Source of the DNA: Rhipidocladum racemiflorum
Lineage: Eukaryota; Streptophyta; Magnoliopsida; Poales; Poaceae
Direction of reading: 5' to 3'
Assembly (NCBI GenBank): GCA_036346355.1
Contig: CM070585.1
Span: 9,563,001 to 9,627,000 of the forward strand
Length of the DNA: 64,000 bases
Part shown: positions 21,963 to 33,240 of the stretch, in pieces
Numbering within the stretch: the first letter of the stretch is position 1
Layout: each line of letters opens with the position of its first letter
The notes under the pieces: model-generated
Seen by the model: only the letters and a program-made list of their open reading frames with translations
Database searches by the model: none
What the model was told of the DNA's origin: nothing
Made by a program: the position numbers and the translations under genes

Positions 21963-24349
21963 CCCCCCAACTGCATTTGGACAATTCCTCCTGCTCCTCA
22001 TTGATCACTCTTGAGCTATAGCAAGTTCTTACACTTACATTTGCATTCAATTCATCTTTTGAGAGGAGAAAAGCATTGATTTTCATTTGAGTGTTCTTGA
22101 GCCAAACTTCAAATCGTTTTTCACTCAAGTGAGGATCCACCTTCTATTCTCTTGGAGGTTGCTGCCTCCTAGACGGCTTGGTGGCGGGAAATTGGTGATC
22201 TTCTCAAAGAAGATTGTGAAAAGACCCAATTTGGTGTAAAGTCTCGATGGTGCACGTTAGTGAGACATAGATACTTTAGGCCTTAATTGCAAAATTTGTA
22301 ATTCCTAGTTTCAATTGTCTATTTGTTGCAATTAGAGCCGAAAAAATTTATAACATCCTATTCACCCCCCTCTAGTCGGATATCCTTGGTCCTACACCCG
22401 TCCCCGCAACCTGCACCGCCGACGCCGTGATGGAGTCAGAGACCGTCGCTGAGTCGGTCTTGATGTCTGCGCCGCGTCAATTCCGCATTTTCGTGGCTAT
22501 TTGACCGCACCAAACTCAAATCCATGTTCCCCGTCTTTCGCCGCATCCAATGCCCCGATTTGCGCCGCCCGAGAAACCTCCGTTGCCTGTGAATTCCTCG
22601 CCAGAGTCTCTGCGACACCGCCACGCCATTGCTAGATTTAGAGTTTCTCGCTGCCACCATTTTTCGCATGGGTGAGCCCCTCTGCCATGCTGTTTTCTTT
22701 GTTGCTGCTCTCCACCGCCATGCGTGAACCGAAACATCGCTGCTAACGTCAGCAGCCACGTCTATCGTGCGCTCGGTCCGCCGTGGGCCCCATGTCAGCT
22801 GGCGTCAGTGATGGCGCAATAAATTTTTTTTTGGTGAGAAATAAGTCAACAAAAATTTGAAAACCCTAGTGATGTTAGCATTGTGCAATAAATAGAATTT
22901 CCAGTAGAGAAATAATTTAGTAAAATAGATTTTATTATTTTTCTTTATTTTCAAACTTTCAAGAGCCCGTTCTCACTTATGCGAGCACCGATTGAGGTGA
23001 TTCCATAGCCTAAAAATTCATACAATTGATATCTATTTAATGATAAATTTTATATGTTTTTTAGGATTTATTTTCTCTTTATTATTGGTATTTATTTGCA
23101 ATTCTTTTAAATTCACGTAGACGTTGAAGCACCAGGAGTATACTAGAGCGAAGTATGGACTCAAGAGCAAGGTCCAGAACCAGAGTAAGGACTTTTCCAA
23201 GGCAAATTATACATCCTTGACCATGTTGAATCCAATCTTTGAAATGCTATGATGAATTTAAATTATTGCATGTATAGCTTCTTTAAATATATTTCAGCCA
23301 TATTTTTAAATCAAGTAGTTATGTCATGATTGTTACAGACATGTTTGACGATTGAATTCCTTGTGCCATTGTAACCCTAGGTTATACTTATGATGTATGA
23401 TGACAATCAAAGTAGTTAGCACATGCTTAGACGTGAATTTATGTTATTTTGGGAATTTGTGCCAAAAGATAATTTTATTAAAATTGAAAACTATGTTTTG
23501 AGGATCATTGATAACTATACCATGGACTTTTTATGTCATGTCATGATAAAGTTAAAAATATGATATAGATTGGACGAGACAAGCTAGTGTGGTGATTTCT
23601 TGGGTTGTGAAAGCTCGCCAAGTTAATTAAGGATCGGTTTATGTGTCACTGAATGTAAAGCGTTATCATACCACCACATGTCTAGTATGGGACAAACCTG
23701 GTTATCCGTAATACAACACACTTTGGATAGTCGTGCCATGCGATTAAGTGGGAAGTGGTGTGAGCGTGAGGTTGCCACTTAGCGCAAGAGGGAGCTTCTG
23801 AATTAAGATGATCCTTTTAATGGTGAAACCTTAGCAAGCATGACTACATAGATGGAGCTTTATATGGGGTCTTGTTGTGATTTTCTCTGCCGCACACCAA
23901 AGTAAATGTGTATTTTGGTACAAGGAGACAATAATATCTTGTGAGTAAAGTTGTACATCCTCTACAGAGTATAAAACAAGTCGATTAGCCGCACTCAGGG
24001 GTCATGGATGCCTAGCTGGCCTTTCACAAATTAGATCTTAATGTTTACAAAAATGGTTTTGAGAAAGTGTTTAGTGGGGATGGAGTGAGTCCACCATGGT
24101 AGATTTGTGTTTAAGTTCCAAGAGGGATTCCTGGGTTGATTTTAGGAGTGATTCCTGAATATAGAAATATTGAAAAATATAACTTCTTATTTAAATAAAA
24201 TTGTGCATTTAGAAAATTCCTTAGAATATTTGTAAAAATTGCTTCTTTACGCTAAAATAACCATACAACCATCTTTTGTTATTCCTTACATTAACATCGC
24301 ATCTCCTGAGTGACTTGGGAGTACTTTTGTACTTATCCTTGCATACTCC

Positions 24350-24397
24350 GTTGATTTAGAGGATGAGTTCGATGATGAAGAGGACCAGGATAACTAG
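24350..24397 (+). other. Acidic open frame in LTR, ending QDN-stop
   Basis: The frame reads VDLEDEFDDEEDQDN then TAG, near the 3' part of the gypsy-type solo LTR. Its ending is shared with the frames at 47108-47155 and 60743-60806. Confidence 0.5.
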
Positions 24398-24723
24398 GAC
24401 TGCTACCCCAGTCAATTGCTAGTGGCAAATCTATTGGATTTTACTTTATTTTATCTTGTTTCTGCTGCTTTACTTTTATTTGGCTTGCGAGCTAATATTA
24501 TTGTAAAAGACTATGTCAGTTATTGAATAAAGGTACGTTTGATGTGTTGTGTTATCAACTTTATTTATTGTGTACATTAGCATGATTCTGGATCAATGTG
24601 TTTTACACATAGGGTTCGGATGTGTTACTTCCGCATCTGACAGATATGCTGCAAAAAGGAAGAGGGGAAGGTCCTGGATCGGGGGCTGAGGAGGATAGGT
24701 AAGGTAGGCTTCTGCTTATTGCG

Positions 24724-26484
24724 ATTTGTATCAAGGATCAAAATCTTGGATTTCGGCCCTCTCTGAGATTCATGATCCCAATGGAATAAAAAAAATCTGA
24801 AAAAAATTCAAATTGCTATAGTAATTTCAGAAAAATTTGGTGAGAATTCGGTAAATTTTATCGAATTTTTTTTTACTAGATTTGAACTCATTTGAACTCT
24901 AAACATAGTCTGCCAACCAAAACTTTCTACGGTGCTTAATACAATGCTAACAACAAATAAAAACTGTAATAGAAGGAAGCCTGATGGTCAGTTATGTTGT
25001 CAGTATAACTTATGTTTTAGTAAATTACAGGTTACTTGTAGAATTATACAAAGCATCGGTTCGCTTTAGTACGCATTTTCTAGAAAACTTTTTGAATCTT
25101 AAAGCAAAGTAGTTAATATTAGGGTGATGGCATATCTGTATCAGCTTATAAGAAAATATATCAAACTAAATATTGTATATAGATATAGACCTGATCATGC
25201 TCTTTTGAAGAAGAAAAAATGCCCCGTAAACCGTTTTGCATTGTTTTGGATAGGATATTGAGCTATTTTTTGTGTAGCATTGCCATGCCATTTATGAGTA
25301 ATAAATGTGAAAATTTTGCAAGGGGTACATTAGGTGAGTTGGTAGAGCATAGGGCTAAAGTTTGTGACAAATCTAGTTTGAATCCTGGCCCTCTACATTT
25401 TTTGCTTGCTCACTTCCCCACTGCCAGTGCTCACAAAAAATGAAAATTTAAAAGACAAGCCCTTTCCATACAGGGCAAAAGATAGAACACAACACTCAAA
25501 AGTTCAACTATTGGCTTGATAAATCAACAATAAACATTCATTAAACTAGACTTCAAAAACTTCTTTTTCATATGTTGCTTGAAACTGGAAAAGAAGCAAA
25601 ACCATGTAATTTATCATTTGTGATTATAGTATATACTGATTGTTGCCTAAATAAAGTGCTACAACCCAAAAATCAGATGAAATACTGTTGAAATTAGTAT
25701 AGGGCATTTTATGTGAATATACTTAGTATTATACTTTCAAACAGATAAAAAATATACATAAATTATTTCATGATTTTTTTTAAAAAAAATTTCCCATTTT
25801 CTTTGAGCCGCTGGAGACTATTTTATAGTACTTTGCACTATCATTATTTTTGAAAATTATGCAAGCTTGATCATAATCTAAAAAATTTATTAGAACATTA
25901 ATGATGCATTAGTATCATCCCTAAAAATTTTCAAAATTTTCTAACGTGGTTTGAACCATTTTTCATTCGATTGAAATTTGTCGGTTAGCCTTCAGTAGCA
26001 CTGTCCGAATTTTTGAATATTCCTTAGGCTTGATCATCAATTGAAAATTTTATGAAAAATTTATTTATGTTTAAGGACCATTCAAATTTTTTTCAAAATT
26101 TTCTAACATGATTTGCACTATTTTCTATTCGGTTGAAATTTATTGGTTTGCCTTTATTAGGGCAATAGCACTTTCAGAATTTTTAAAAATTTCTCATGCT
26201 TGATCATCATCTGAAATTTTTAAGGGAATATTAGTGATGGGTTAAAACCATCCACAAAAAAAGTTCAAAATTTCTTAATGTCATTTGTACTATTTTTTGT
26301 TCGGTTGAAATTTATCAAGATTTCAGCAATTTCGGATAAAATTTTGGTTTTTTTGCCCAAAATCTTGGAAATCTAAGTCCAAAAAATTTCGTATTTGAAT
26401 TTCGTCCAAAATAACAAGATTTTAGATTTCAGAGGATGACAAGATGTGAACCAAAAATAAAATTTGAAACCTTAATCAAAATCG
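24724..26484 (-). mobile_element. Unassigned TIR family, copy 2
   Basis: The left end is AAGGATCAAAATCTTGG. The right end reads, inverted, AAGGTTTCAAATTTTA. The 4-bp flanks are TATC and AATC. The interior shares, in reverse orientation, the repeated unit of the 43.2-44.4 kb copy (ATTAGTGATG, CTAACGTGGTTTGAACCA, TTCGGTTGAAATT), with about three units at 25880-26320. A tRNA-like sequence lies inside near 25330-25400. No protein coding is seen. Confidence 0.65.
25330..25402 (+). repeat. tRNA-like sequence (SINE head or tRNA pseudogene)
   Basis: TAGGTGAGTTGGTAGAGCA resembles a Pol III A box with D-arm, and AGTTTGAATCC resembles a B box with T-arm, at the normal spacing. The cloverleaf stems do not pair well and no CCA-adjacent acceptor stem is evident, so it is not called a functional tRNA. 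A tRNA-derived SINE head is the likelier explanation. Confidence 0.45.
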
Positions 26485-26487
26485 ATT

Positions 26488-27028
26488 AAAGCTAAAGAAA
26501 TTTGACTGTCGGTGGAAGATTTGGTTAGATGACGCCAAATGGGACACAACTTCCGTAGTACGCTAAATTAATATTGATAATTCATTTTTTTATTCTAGCA
26601 TTTATTTATATTTTCTATGATAATATTGTAGTAGAAATACTCTTAATAAATCAATGACTAGATTTAATTTTACTATCCATCATATACTTACTAATATAAT
26701 GCATCATGAAAATTCTAAAGGGATATACTATAGTTGGTATTTCCCTCTTTGTTAGTATGAATATATATATATATATATCTTCCTATATAGGAAAATAACT
26801 GTGTACTACCAGGAGTACATACTCCCTACTCACTGTATATTAACTGATGTTATGTAAGTAGAAGCTTATTTTATAAGTGAAAGCTATTCCTCCTGATTAG
26901 GGAGTTGTACTGGATTCAATTGCTGGCAGTACTGTAAAATGGTTCAAGGTGTAGTGTCTCCGTAGGAGCACTTCATGTACAAGTACGAGTTGTTTTTTTT
27001 TATTACGGTGAAAAACTCTCACTTTCTA
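26488..27028. other. AT-rich spacer before the Helitron
   Basis: No gene is present. An (AT)n run lies at about 26760-26778. The last base, A at 27028, is the left half of the Helitron's A/T insertion site. Confidence 0.5.
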
Positions 27029-27424
27029 TCCTACTAGTATATTGCCCGTGCTAACGCTACGGCGATATTTAGTAATACAATTCAAATAAGCAAAAGGTGT
27101 TATATGTTTTGGTAATGAGTATAGTAAGATGTGCACAAAAGAAAGATACAGAGAGTTATTATTATATTGTTGATTACACAAGTGCATAAAGTAACATAGC
27201 AACTGTTTATCATTAAAAACCATCTAATCCCTGATACACTTTAGAAACCAACATAATAAATCTCCGGTACTCAAAAATTCAGACAAGCCAGTACCATGTT
27301 CATGCAAAATTGCACCAATTACTCGGGAAGGCTGGAAGTAGCGGGCCTATTAATCCAACACAATGCAGGAGGTTATTCGGGTGTAAGTTAGAAAGGATTT
27401 GAATCATATCAAGTTCTCAACATC

Positions 27425-27652
27425 TTAAGCGGTGGTAGCGGCAGCAGAAAGCTTGGACCTCCGCTTGGCCAAGCTCTTGCTCCGGCACTCCCTCTGCTCC
27501 TTGAGCCTCTGTGCAAGCGGCTACGGTATTCATGACCTCGGACTTCTTCTTGGCGATCCTCTTCTTCTTCTCAGCAATTCTAGCACGCTTCCTCTGGAGG
27601 GTCAGGGGAGTCACAAGACGCTGGATCTTAGGAGCCTTGCTCACCTTCTTGC
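27425..27652 (-). pseudogene. RPS6: Ribosomal protein S6 (eS6) last-exon fragment with frame break
   Basis: After a clean acceptor (TATTGCAG at 27653-27660) the exon encodes KKVSKAPKIQRLVTPLTLQ and RKRARIAEKKKRIAKKKSE. It then shifts frame, and the closing part RLKEQRE..SLAKRRSKLSAA followed by TAA (27425-27427) appears in another frame. This is the C-terminal quarter of eS6, the 40S subunit protein phosphorylated downstream of TOR/S6K. The frame is lost around 27520-27540, where a few bases of the expected EYQKLLAQ coding are altered. The upstream exons are not recognised in the Helitron, so this is a captured fragment. Confidence 0.9.
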
Positions 27653-27849
27653 CTGCAATAGAAGTAACCATCCATTACGCAGGTAACAAGAAAGCTAATT
27701 GGACAACTCCAGAAACAATATGGGCACAAAAGATTTATTTCAAGTCAGTGCCAAGCTGACATACAACAGTGTTGGCATGCAAGCATTATGACACTATAAA
27801 TTAAACAGGAGATACTAAGCAGAAAAAGGGATTGCATGAATTTGTAACA

Positions 27850-27892
27850 AGGTAGAATTTGTAACAAGGTAGAATTTGCAACAAGGTGGACA
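27850..27892. repeat. Short tandem repeat, three units of about 17 bp
   Basis: GGTAGAATTTGTAACAA is repeated with one substitution (TTTGCAACAAGG) in the last copy. It lies in the intron-like sequence beside the RPS6 fragment. Confidence 0.8.
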
Positions 27893-28419
27893 ACAAAACG
27901 CACACATTGTTTACAGATCATTAAACACCCGAAAGCCTGCTATAATTTTAATTTTGGAAGTAAAGTACATAACCTTTTTCAAATGTACAATTGTGGTCTA
28001 AAAAACAGTTTATTTTCTGTCCTGACAAACACCCACGGTCATATTTTTAGACAGCACAAAGAACAAGTTGGAATAAGTTGAAATAGTAATTTTAAGATCA
28101 TATGGTCTGTATAGTTTTCTATACCCCACAATAAACTGGTGAGTACTATTGAGGGCTGATTATTACGAAATAGATGAAACTATGTCAGTCAGTAATTCAA
28201 ATATTACTTTCCCATCATCCAAGTTAACCAAATATCACAACTAATCCCCCTGACACACTAAATATTAGCCGCATGGATGGGACAATAGCATACACAAATC
28301 CACCAAACTAACACTATCCCATCACATGAATCTACCTAATCGAATTACAGAAGGAGCTATACGTTTCCTGAAAACACATTCGCGCGCAGGTTTTAAAACC
28401 AATCCCGCTTTCCAATAGT

Positions 28420-28525
28420 TGTAAACCAATGTAGCTATAACCATTCCAGTTGTTGTCCTTCCCCTTCCCATTTGACAATTAAACACAATTTCAGTTTCTA
28501 TGTCAACTTGAGAAATTCGACGTAC
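28420..28525 (-). pseudogene. Paladin-like (PTP-loop) protein, single-exon fragment
   Basis: Following an acceptor CTAACAG (28526-28532), the frame contains IVFNCQMGRGRTTTGMVIAT. CQMGRGR is the C-x5-R phosphatase loop, and this wording is characteristic of plant paladin-like proteins, which have repeated phosphatase-like domains. Only about 35 codons are recognisable before the sequence diverges near 28420. It lies between the SCY1-like and RPS6 fragments in the same orientation and must be a separate capture. Identification is from memory of the family. Confidence 0.65.
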
Positions 28526-28968
28526 CTGTTAGACACAAGTAATTTAATATAATATAATGATTGACTTGGTAACAATATGGTAACTTTGATGCTATCAAAC
28601 TTCAGTATATTTTATAAATTGCAACAGCTGAGTGTGTGCAGATAATTCAACCCCAGGAGAATAGCATCAAAGTCCACATTTCTGGCGAGAATGAAATTGG
28701 GATGACAGGAGGACCTGAACAGGACTTCCAGGACAATAGAATTTGATGTCAGGATTCCGAAGAGACTAAAAAACTAAAGCACCTTACCTCCGCGCAAACC
28801 TCCATAAATGAATATCAAATTCAATATTTTTTTTACAAAACAGAAAAACTTCTTTGCTTTAATTTGTATCCAATGGAACTCTCAGTTTACTAAGTACATC
28901 TCCAATGATAGACCTAGTCACCTAGACATGATCATATACAGGATGTACTCTCAGTTTATAGTCCAATA

Positions 28969-30819
28969 CTCGGATGGCTCGGTCGTTAGAGGCAAAAAGT
29001 TTCACAATAGTCGGCAAAACCTGAAAAAGGCCAGCGTGCTCAACTTGCATGACAATGCCGTAAAGCTTGATGTTCTTGGGATGGTCAAATTCAAGAGCAG
29101 ATGCCAAAACAGGGAGCAACTATTGACAAAGTAGGCAAGATATAAGCATATAAACAAGGCGTTCTAGTTGGTTGCACAAAAAAATCAACCAAAGTTCAAG
29201 GCATAATCATATACAGGATATTATGAGTACTACTGGAGACTTCCACAGTACCTTTTTCAGGACTATCTCACGATGAAGTTGTTCGGCTATATTTGGGAGT
29301 TTCCGGAAAAAGCTATCTTTCTCAACACTGTCCTTTAAATTAAGAACTTCCATGAACTGGATGGTCTCTACCAACTTATTCTGGAAAAACTCTGAAAAAG
29401 AGCCAAAATCATCATTGAAGCTTCTTGAAATTAATGCGAATACTTTGACATGGAACTCAGAATTACGTCATTAAGAGCAAACACTGAAGAAGATCGGTAT
29501 TAATGCAAGAAATGTTACAACAAATAAAGAAATAGTGCCTGAAATGACAAGGAAAAGAATATTGACCTTACCACTGTTGTCAATAAGTTTTGAAGGATTC
29601 AATCTACGAGAAGGTGTAGAACTCAACAGCCTCTGGTAATCTGGAAGTAGCGACTGCAGCACAAGAAAAGGAAAGCAATAACTTTAAATTTGTCGGAGTA
29701 ATGTTCCTGCTCTACAGTCCATATAACGGAGAATATGGTGGGAAAACTCCAAAAACCAACCCCCCAAAAAAAATGGGTAGCCCAATATAAACATAAGTCA
29801 ACCGTGCGAGCTAACCTTTGGGATTGAAGCAGTGTTGCGAAGGTCCTCTATCCTGGTCAGCTTTGCACCAGAAAAGAGTTCATAAATTAAACACCCTGCA
29901 ATGAGCGCCGTACATTGTCATTGTTTCATCATTCAGGAGAAGAAAAGTGGGATTGTGCACCAAATCAAATACTACCAAGGGCAAACAGAAGAGTTAAAGA
30001 TCATCTCAGTTTATTGATTTACACTTTTTTTTTCTTTGGTCATTCTCAATTTTGGCTTGGTCTAGAATGCAAAATCTCAGCAGAATTGAAACTATGGATA
30101 TAGGCAGAGAGAGAGATAGACATCAGGAAATAATTAAACAACTTTCACAGTTTAAGAAATGAATATCAAGTGCACATCCGTGAGGAACTGTTTGAACACA
30201 TTTCTCCCCATCTTGTAACCAAGGAAATGAAACAGAAACCAGACAAGCATGAATGAAGAAAAAGGAACCACAATATTAGTTATAGAATGCAGCGAGTTCT
30301 GGAATGCAGTGAGTTCTACTCAGTGCTCACCCAATCCCCAGGAATCAATTGCCCACGGAGGAGATTTTCTAATTGAAGCCCAATTTGACTTTGTCAGCTC
30401 CACTGGTTTGTACCGAGTTCCAACTAACCATTCAAATTGCTGCGAAGGTACATATATATGAGAAGATTTTTGCATACAAAATTTAAACATGTATATTGTA
30501 ATCAAGGAATATAGTACATATCTCCCTGCATTTCATTACACTTTCATGATATTAAAGAGCACCGAATCCTTCTTCTAGAAACAACTTAAACACAGCATGT
30601 GTAAAAAAACAACAGAACTTCCAAGCTTGACATAAAAGCATCGTTTGAACATCGCCAAAACATATCAGAGATAGAATTGTGCGTAGTTCTATATCTAACT
30701 ATATAAATAAGTGTGGATTAAGAATCCGTACCAACATGGGGCTACCAGAGGCTGCGTTGTTGGCATCAAATTCTGACAGAACATCAAAAGCATGAAGCTT
30801 CCAATCCAGACTTTGAGTC
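28969..30819 (-). pseudogene. SCY1-like pseudokinase gene fragment, six exons with introns retained
   Basis: Exon-like segments 30819-30732, 30439-30331, 29895-29816, 29653-29572, 29391-29252 and 29119-28969 encode LDWKLHAFDVLSEFD, FEWLVGTRYKP with SPPWAIDSWGLG, CLIYELFSGAKLT, SLLPDYQRLLSSTPSRRL, FFQNKLVETIQFMEVL and LLPVLASALEF with VLPTIVKLFASNDRAIR. Introns have normal GT/AG borders. This is the back half of the catalytically dead kinase domain and the start of the HEAT repeats of plant SCYL1 homologues, which act in coat-vesicle or tRNA-export roles. The N-terminal 150 or so residues and the C-terminal half are absent. In the last exon about 21 codons between ALEF and VLPT do not match what I expect of the family. 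Retained introns show DNA-level capture. Confidence 0.88.
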
Positions 30820-31239
30820 CAACACAAAGCAGGCAGGCTGCCAACCGCACCTCCACCGCCAAACAGAGGATTTGGCCGAGGCCAAACACCTCCCGCCAGA
30901 TCCACCACCACACGAGGAGCCCCACTTCCCGCAAAGAAAATCACGAGACAGAGGCGAAGAAAGAATCGTCCCAAGAAAGGAAAAAAGGAGGAAGAAACGC
31001 ACTGCGGGCGGATCGTGTCGATCCCTCACCGACGCATCGCAGCCCCACCTCCACCCTCTCTCTCGCCGCCACAGGAACGAGTCTCCCAACCTCCTCGCCC
31101 ACCAGCTCACCCGCCCGCCTCCCGCCTCCGCTGTCTCCACCACCGACACCCGCACCAGCCTCCTTGCTCTCCCTATCCAACCGGTACCTGGCCGCCTCTC
31201 CCTGACAAAGCAGCCTCCAAAGAAGAAGACTCGGCGGTC
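30820..31239. other. GC-rich joint between captured fragments
   Basis: The stretch between the SCY1-like and kinase fragments is proline/serine-codon rich in several frames on both strands but gives no recognisable protein. It may be captured promoter or transit-peptide sequence of a further gene. Confidence 0.35.
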
Positions 31240-31838
31240 ACGTCCGCCTCTCGCGAATTCTCATCCTCCTGGGTGGCGGCGGCGAGCTGGGTCGCGCCAA
31301 AGTGGGTGAGGCGCGCGCGGAGACCTGGGTCGGAGATGAGCACGGTGGATGGCGAGACGCGGCCGTGGACGGCGGCGGCGTGGTGGTGGATGTACTCGAG
31401 GCCCTAGGCGACATCGGCGGCGACCCGGACGCGGGAGAGCCAAGTGCGGAGGACAGTGAAGGTGGGGTTGCGCGGGTTACGGAGGCAGGTGGCAAGCGTG
31501 GCGGCGTCGGGTCCGGGCGGGAGCTCGTAGGCGAGGTAGATGTGGGGGCCGGCGAGGTAGGCGCCTAGCAGGGGGGCGAGGCTGGTGTGGTGGTACCTGG
31601 CGATGGTGGCGAGCGCGGCGGAGGCCTTGGCGGCGTCGATGCCCGGGAGGGAGCGGAGCTGGAAGAGAGCGTCGTCGCGGGCGCGTAGGGAGCAGCGCCA
31701 GTAGGAGGAGGAGGAGGAGCCTCTGCCTAGGGCGGCGCGCTTGGAGAGGAAGTTTGGGGCGGTGCGCAAAATTTGGGGCGCACGATTTGGGAGCCACGCG
31801 GGGATCGGGGGCGGGCGATGGGGGTGTTTTGGGGCCAC
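31240..31838 (-). pseudogene. Receptor-like kinase N-lobe fragment (LysM-kinase type), with an in-frame stop
   Basis: A GC-rich frame from 31838 reads SYWRCSLRARDDALF, ARYHHTSLAPLLGAY and ATCLRNPRNPTF..LRTWLSRV. After a TAG at 31404-31406 it continues in the same frame with GLEYIHHH, VHGRVSPSTVLISD and LTHFGA. This is the kinase region from the nucleotide-binding lobe to the catalytic-loop region; the loop reads HGRVSPSTVLI, so the canonical HRD aspartate is lacking. In my recollection it most resembles the grass LysM receptor-like kinase 3 group. The stop probably replaced a CAG codon. The fragment ends near 31240, where the sequence changes character. Confidence 0.6.
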
Positions 31839-32479
31839 ACGGAGATTGGATGAACCGGATGATTTGGTCCATCAGATTTGATCAAGTGGTGTGATAAAGC
31901 ATCTTAGCGCTTGATTATGAGGAAGGGGGATTTCTGGGTGCACGTGTTGGGGTGAACAAAGAAAAGGTATCCTCTGTGGGGGCTAAAATAGTGTGTGCAT
32001 GTAGGAAAAAATTAACTGGTGAATTATAAAGGTGTAAAGATGAGTAAGATGCTCATGCGTTACAGCAGAATTCTAAAAAGAAAATATATATCATATAATT
32101 TAATCTAAATTGTGCAATAAATATTAAAATTCTTATACAGATATTTCAAGCAAAATACATATTTAATAGTTAACTTCATTTCTTGTCCAACATGAATACT
32201 TAACATCATAATTAATACATAATACATCTAGAACGTAACATCTTTGTAGCTGAATGCATATATTTTATGATAGGTCTATAGAAACACTATAACCCATAAA
32301 AATATACTCTCTCCACCATGCATCCTCCTGTGGCCATTGGTTAGGGACTGACTTGGTGAGGCATGATGGTCTACGTGTTAGAGCTTTTGCTTTGGTTTTT
32401 TTGGTGTGTTGGGACTTGGGAGCTGATTTTTCAGTAGACCGTGCGGGACATGGCCCGATCGAGCGTCCCTGCGTGCATG

Positions 32480-32656
32480 AAAGAAGGAGAGGACGTGCGT
32501 GGCTCAGCGGTGGAAGGCGATGGTGCTCGTCCAATCGATCCAGGTTTGATTCTTGAATCTAGTATTTTTTTTATTTTTTATTTGTAGAGGTGAGTGTATG
32601 CACGGGTTTATAGGTGTGTGGACGTGTAGAGGTATGTGTACGTATACTCAATAAAA
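32480..32656 (+). mobile_element. Au-like SINE inside the Helitron
   Basis: GTGGCTCAGCGGTGGA (A-box region, 32498-32513) and GGTTTGATTC (B-box region, 32543-32552) are followed by GGTGAGTGTATGCACG, then GTGTGTGGACG and ACTCAATAAAA. The GTGAGTGTATG body is characteristic of the grass Au SINE as I remember it. Boundaries are approximate. Confidence 0.6.
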
Positions 32657-32799
32657 CACTTTCCGAAGACTTCCTCAAAGCGCACGGTGGCCACGTCGTC
32701 TCGGATTCTCGGCCGTCCGATCGCGCGCACGGACGGATGAGATCGCGCCACGTCGCCTTCCGCCAAACTTAACCCGTCGCCCTTCCTCTCGCCCGAGCG

Positions 32800-32890
32800 G
32801 GCCGGGTGGCGCGGTGGGAGAGTGCTTCGCTCCCACGCGCGCAACCCAGGTTCGAGCCCCGGCGCCCTCTCGCGCGCTTGCGAATTTTCA
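32800..32890 (+). repeat. Second tRNA-like SINE head inside the Helitron
   Basis: GGGTGGCGCGGTGGGAGAG and CCAGGTTCGAGCCCC have the A-box and B-box arrangement of a tRNA promoter. The intervening arms do not give a clear anticodon stem-loop, so it is read as SINE-derived rather than as a tRNA gene. Confidence 0.5.
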
Positions 32891-32944
32891 TGCTGACGCG
32901 TGGCGTGTGCGGCGCGCGGCTTCTTTCCCAAAAAAAGCCTCAAA

Positions 32945-33200
32945 AAACTCGAAATTACAAAGAGGCCCTCCTTTTTACGAAAAGGACCCTTAAGAGCGCC
33001 GTTTTTTTTACGAAAAAATGCTAAGAATGCTCGAAATTACAAAGAGGTCCTATCTTTAATGAAAAGGTCCCTCCGCTTTTATGGAAAAAGCATTAAAATA
33101 CCCAAAATTACATTAAAAAGTTCTATCTTTAATGAAAAGATCCCTCCGCTTTTACGGAAAAATCATCAAAATACCCAAAATTACGTTAAAAAAAAACTAG
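32945..33200. repeat. Subterminal tandem repeat of the Helitron, unit about 75 bp
   Basis: Three diverged units share (C/A)AAATTACA, then TCTTTAATGAAAAGGTCCCT and TCCGCTTTTA(T/C)GGAAAAA. They end about 40 bp before the 3' terminal hairpin. Confidence 0.8.
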
Positions 33201-33240
33201 AGAAAAATTGTACGTCCTTTTCATCAATCAAACATTGACA

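Larger units (their letters stand above)
20671..22396 (+). mobile_element. Copia (Sirevirus-like) solo LTR
   Basis: The 1726-bp LTR starts TGAAGCATCTAGGCCC, ends GGTCCTACA, and is flanked by a perfect CCCGT duplication (20666-20670 and 22397-22401). From 21045 to 21900 it carries about eight CGGTA(C/G)TACCG-type palindromes, a hallmark of Sirevirus LTRs. A TATA box lies downstream of them. It has the same start and motif set as the copia LTR at 4836-5396, so both derive from one family. Confidence 0.9.
20282..24642 (+). mobile_element. Gypsy-type solo LTR, interrupted by a copia solo LTR
   Basis: It starts TGTAACACCCTGAAATTTTG, a very common grass gypsy-LTR start, and ends CATCTGACA. Flanks are GATCT (20277-20281) and GATAT (24643-24647), a 4-of-5 match. 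About 2.63 kb remains after the nested 1726-bp LTR and its duplication are discounted. The right part is homologous, inverted, to 46861-47900 and to 60491 onward. No gag or pol is present. A short acidic open frame ending QDN-stop lies at 24350-24397. Confidence 0.75.

Noticed and set aside
25330..25402. Functional tRNA gene
   Set aside because: Only the A- and B-box regions are convincing; acceptor and anticodon stems do not pair.
30784..31155. Open frame as the missing N-terminus of the SCY1-like gene
   Set aside because: The residues do not resemble a kinase N-lobe and the frame changes at the junction with the recognised exon near 30819.
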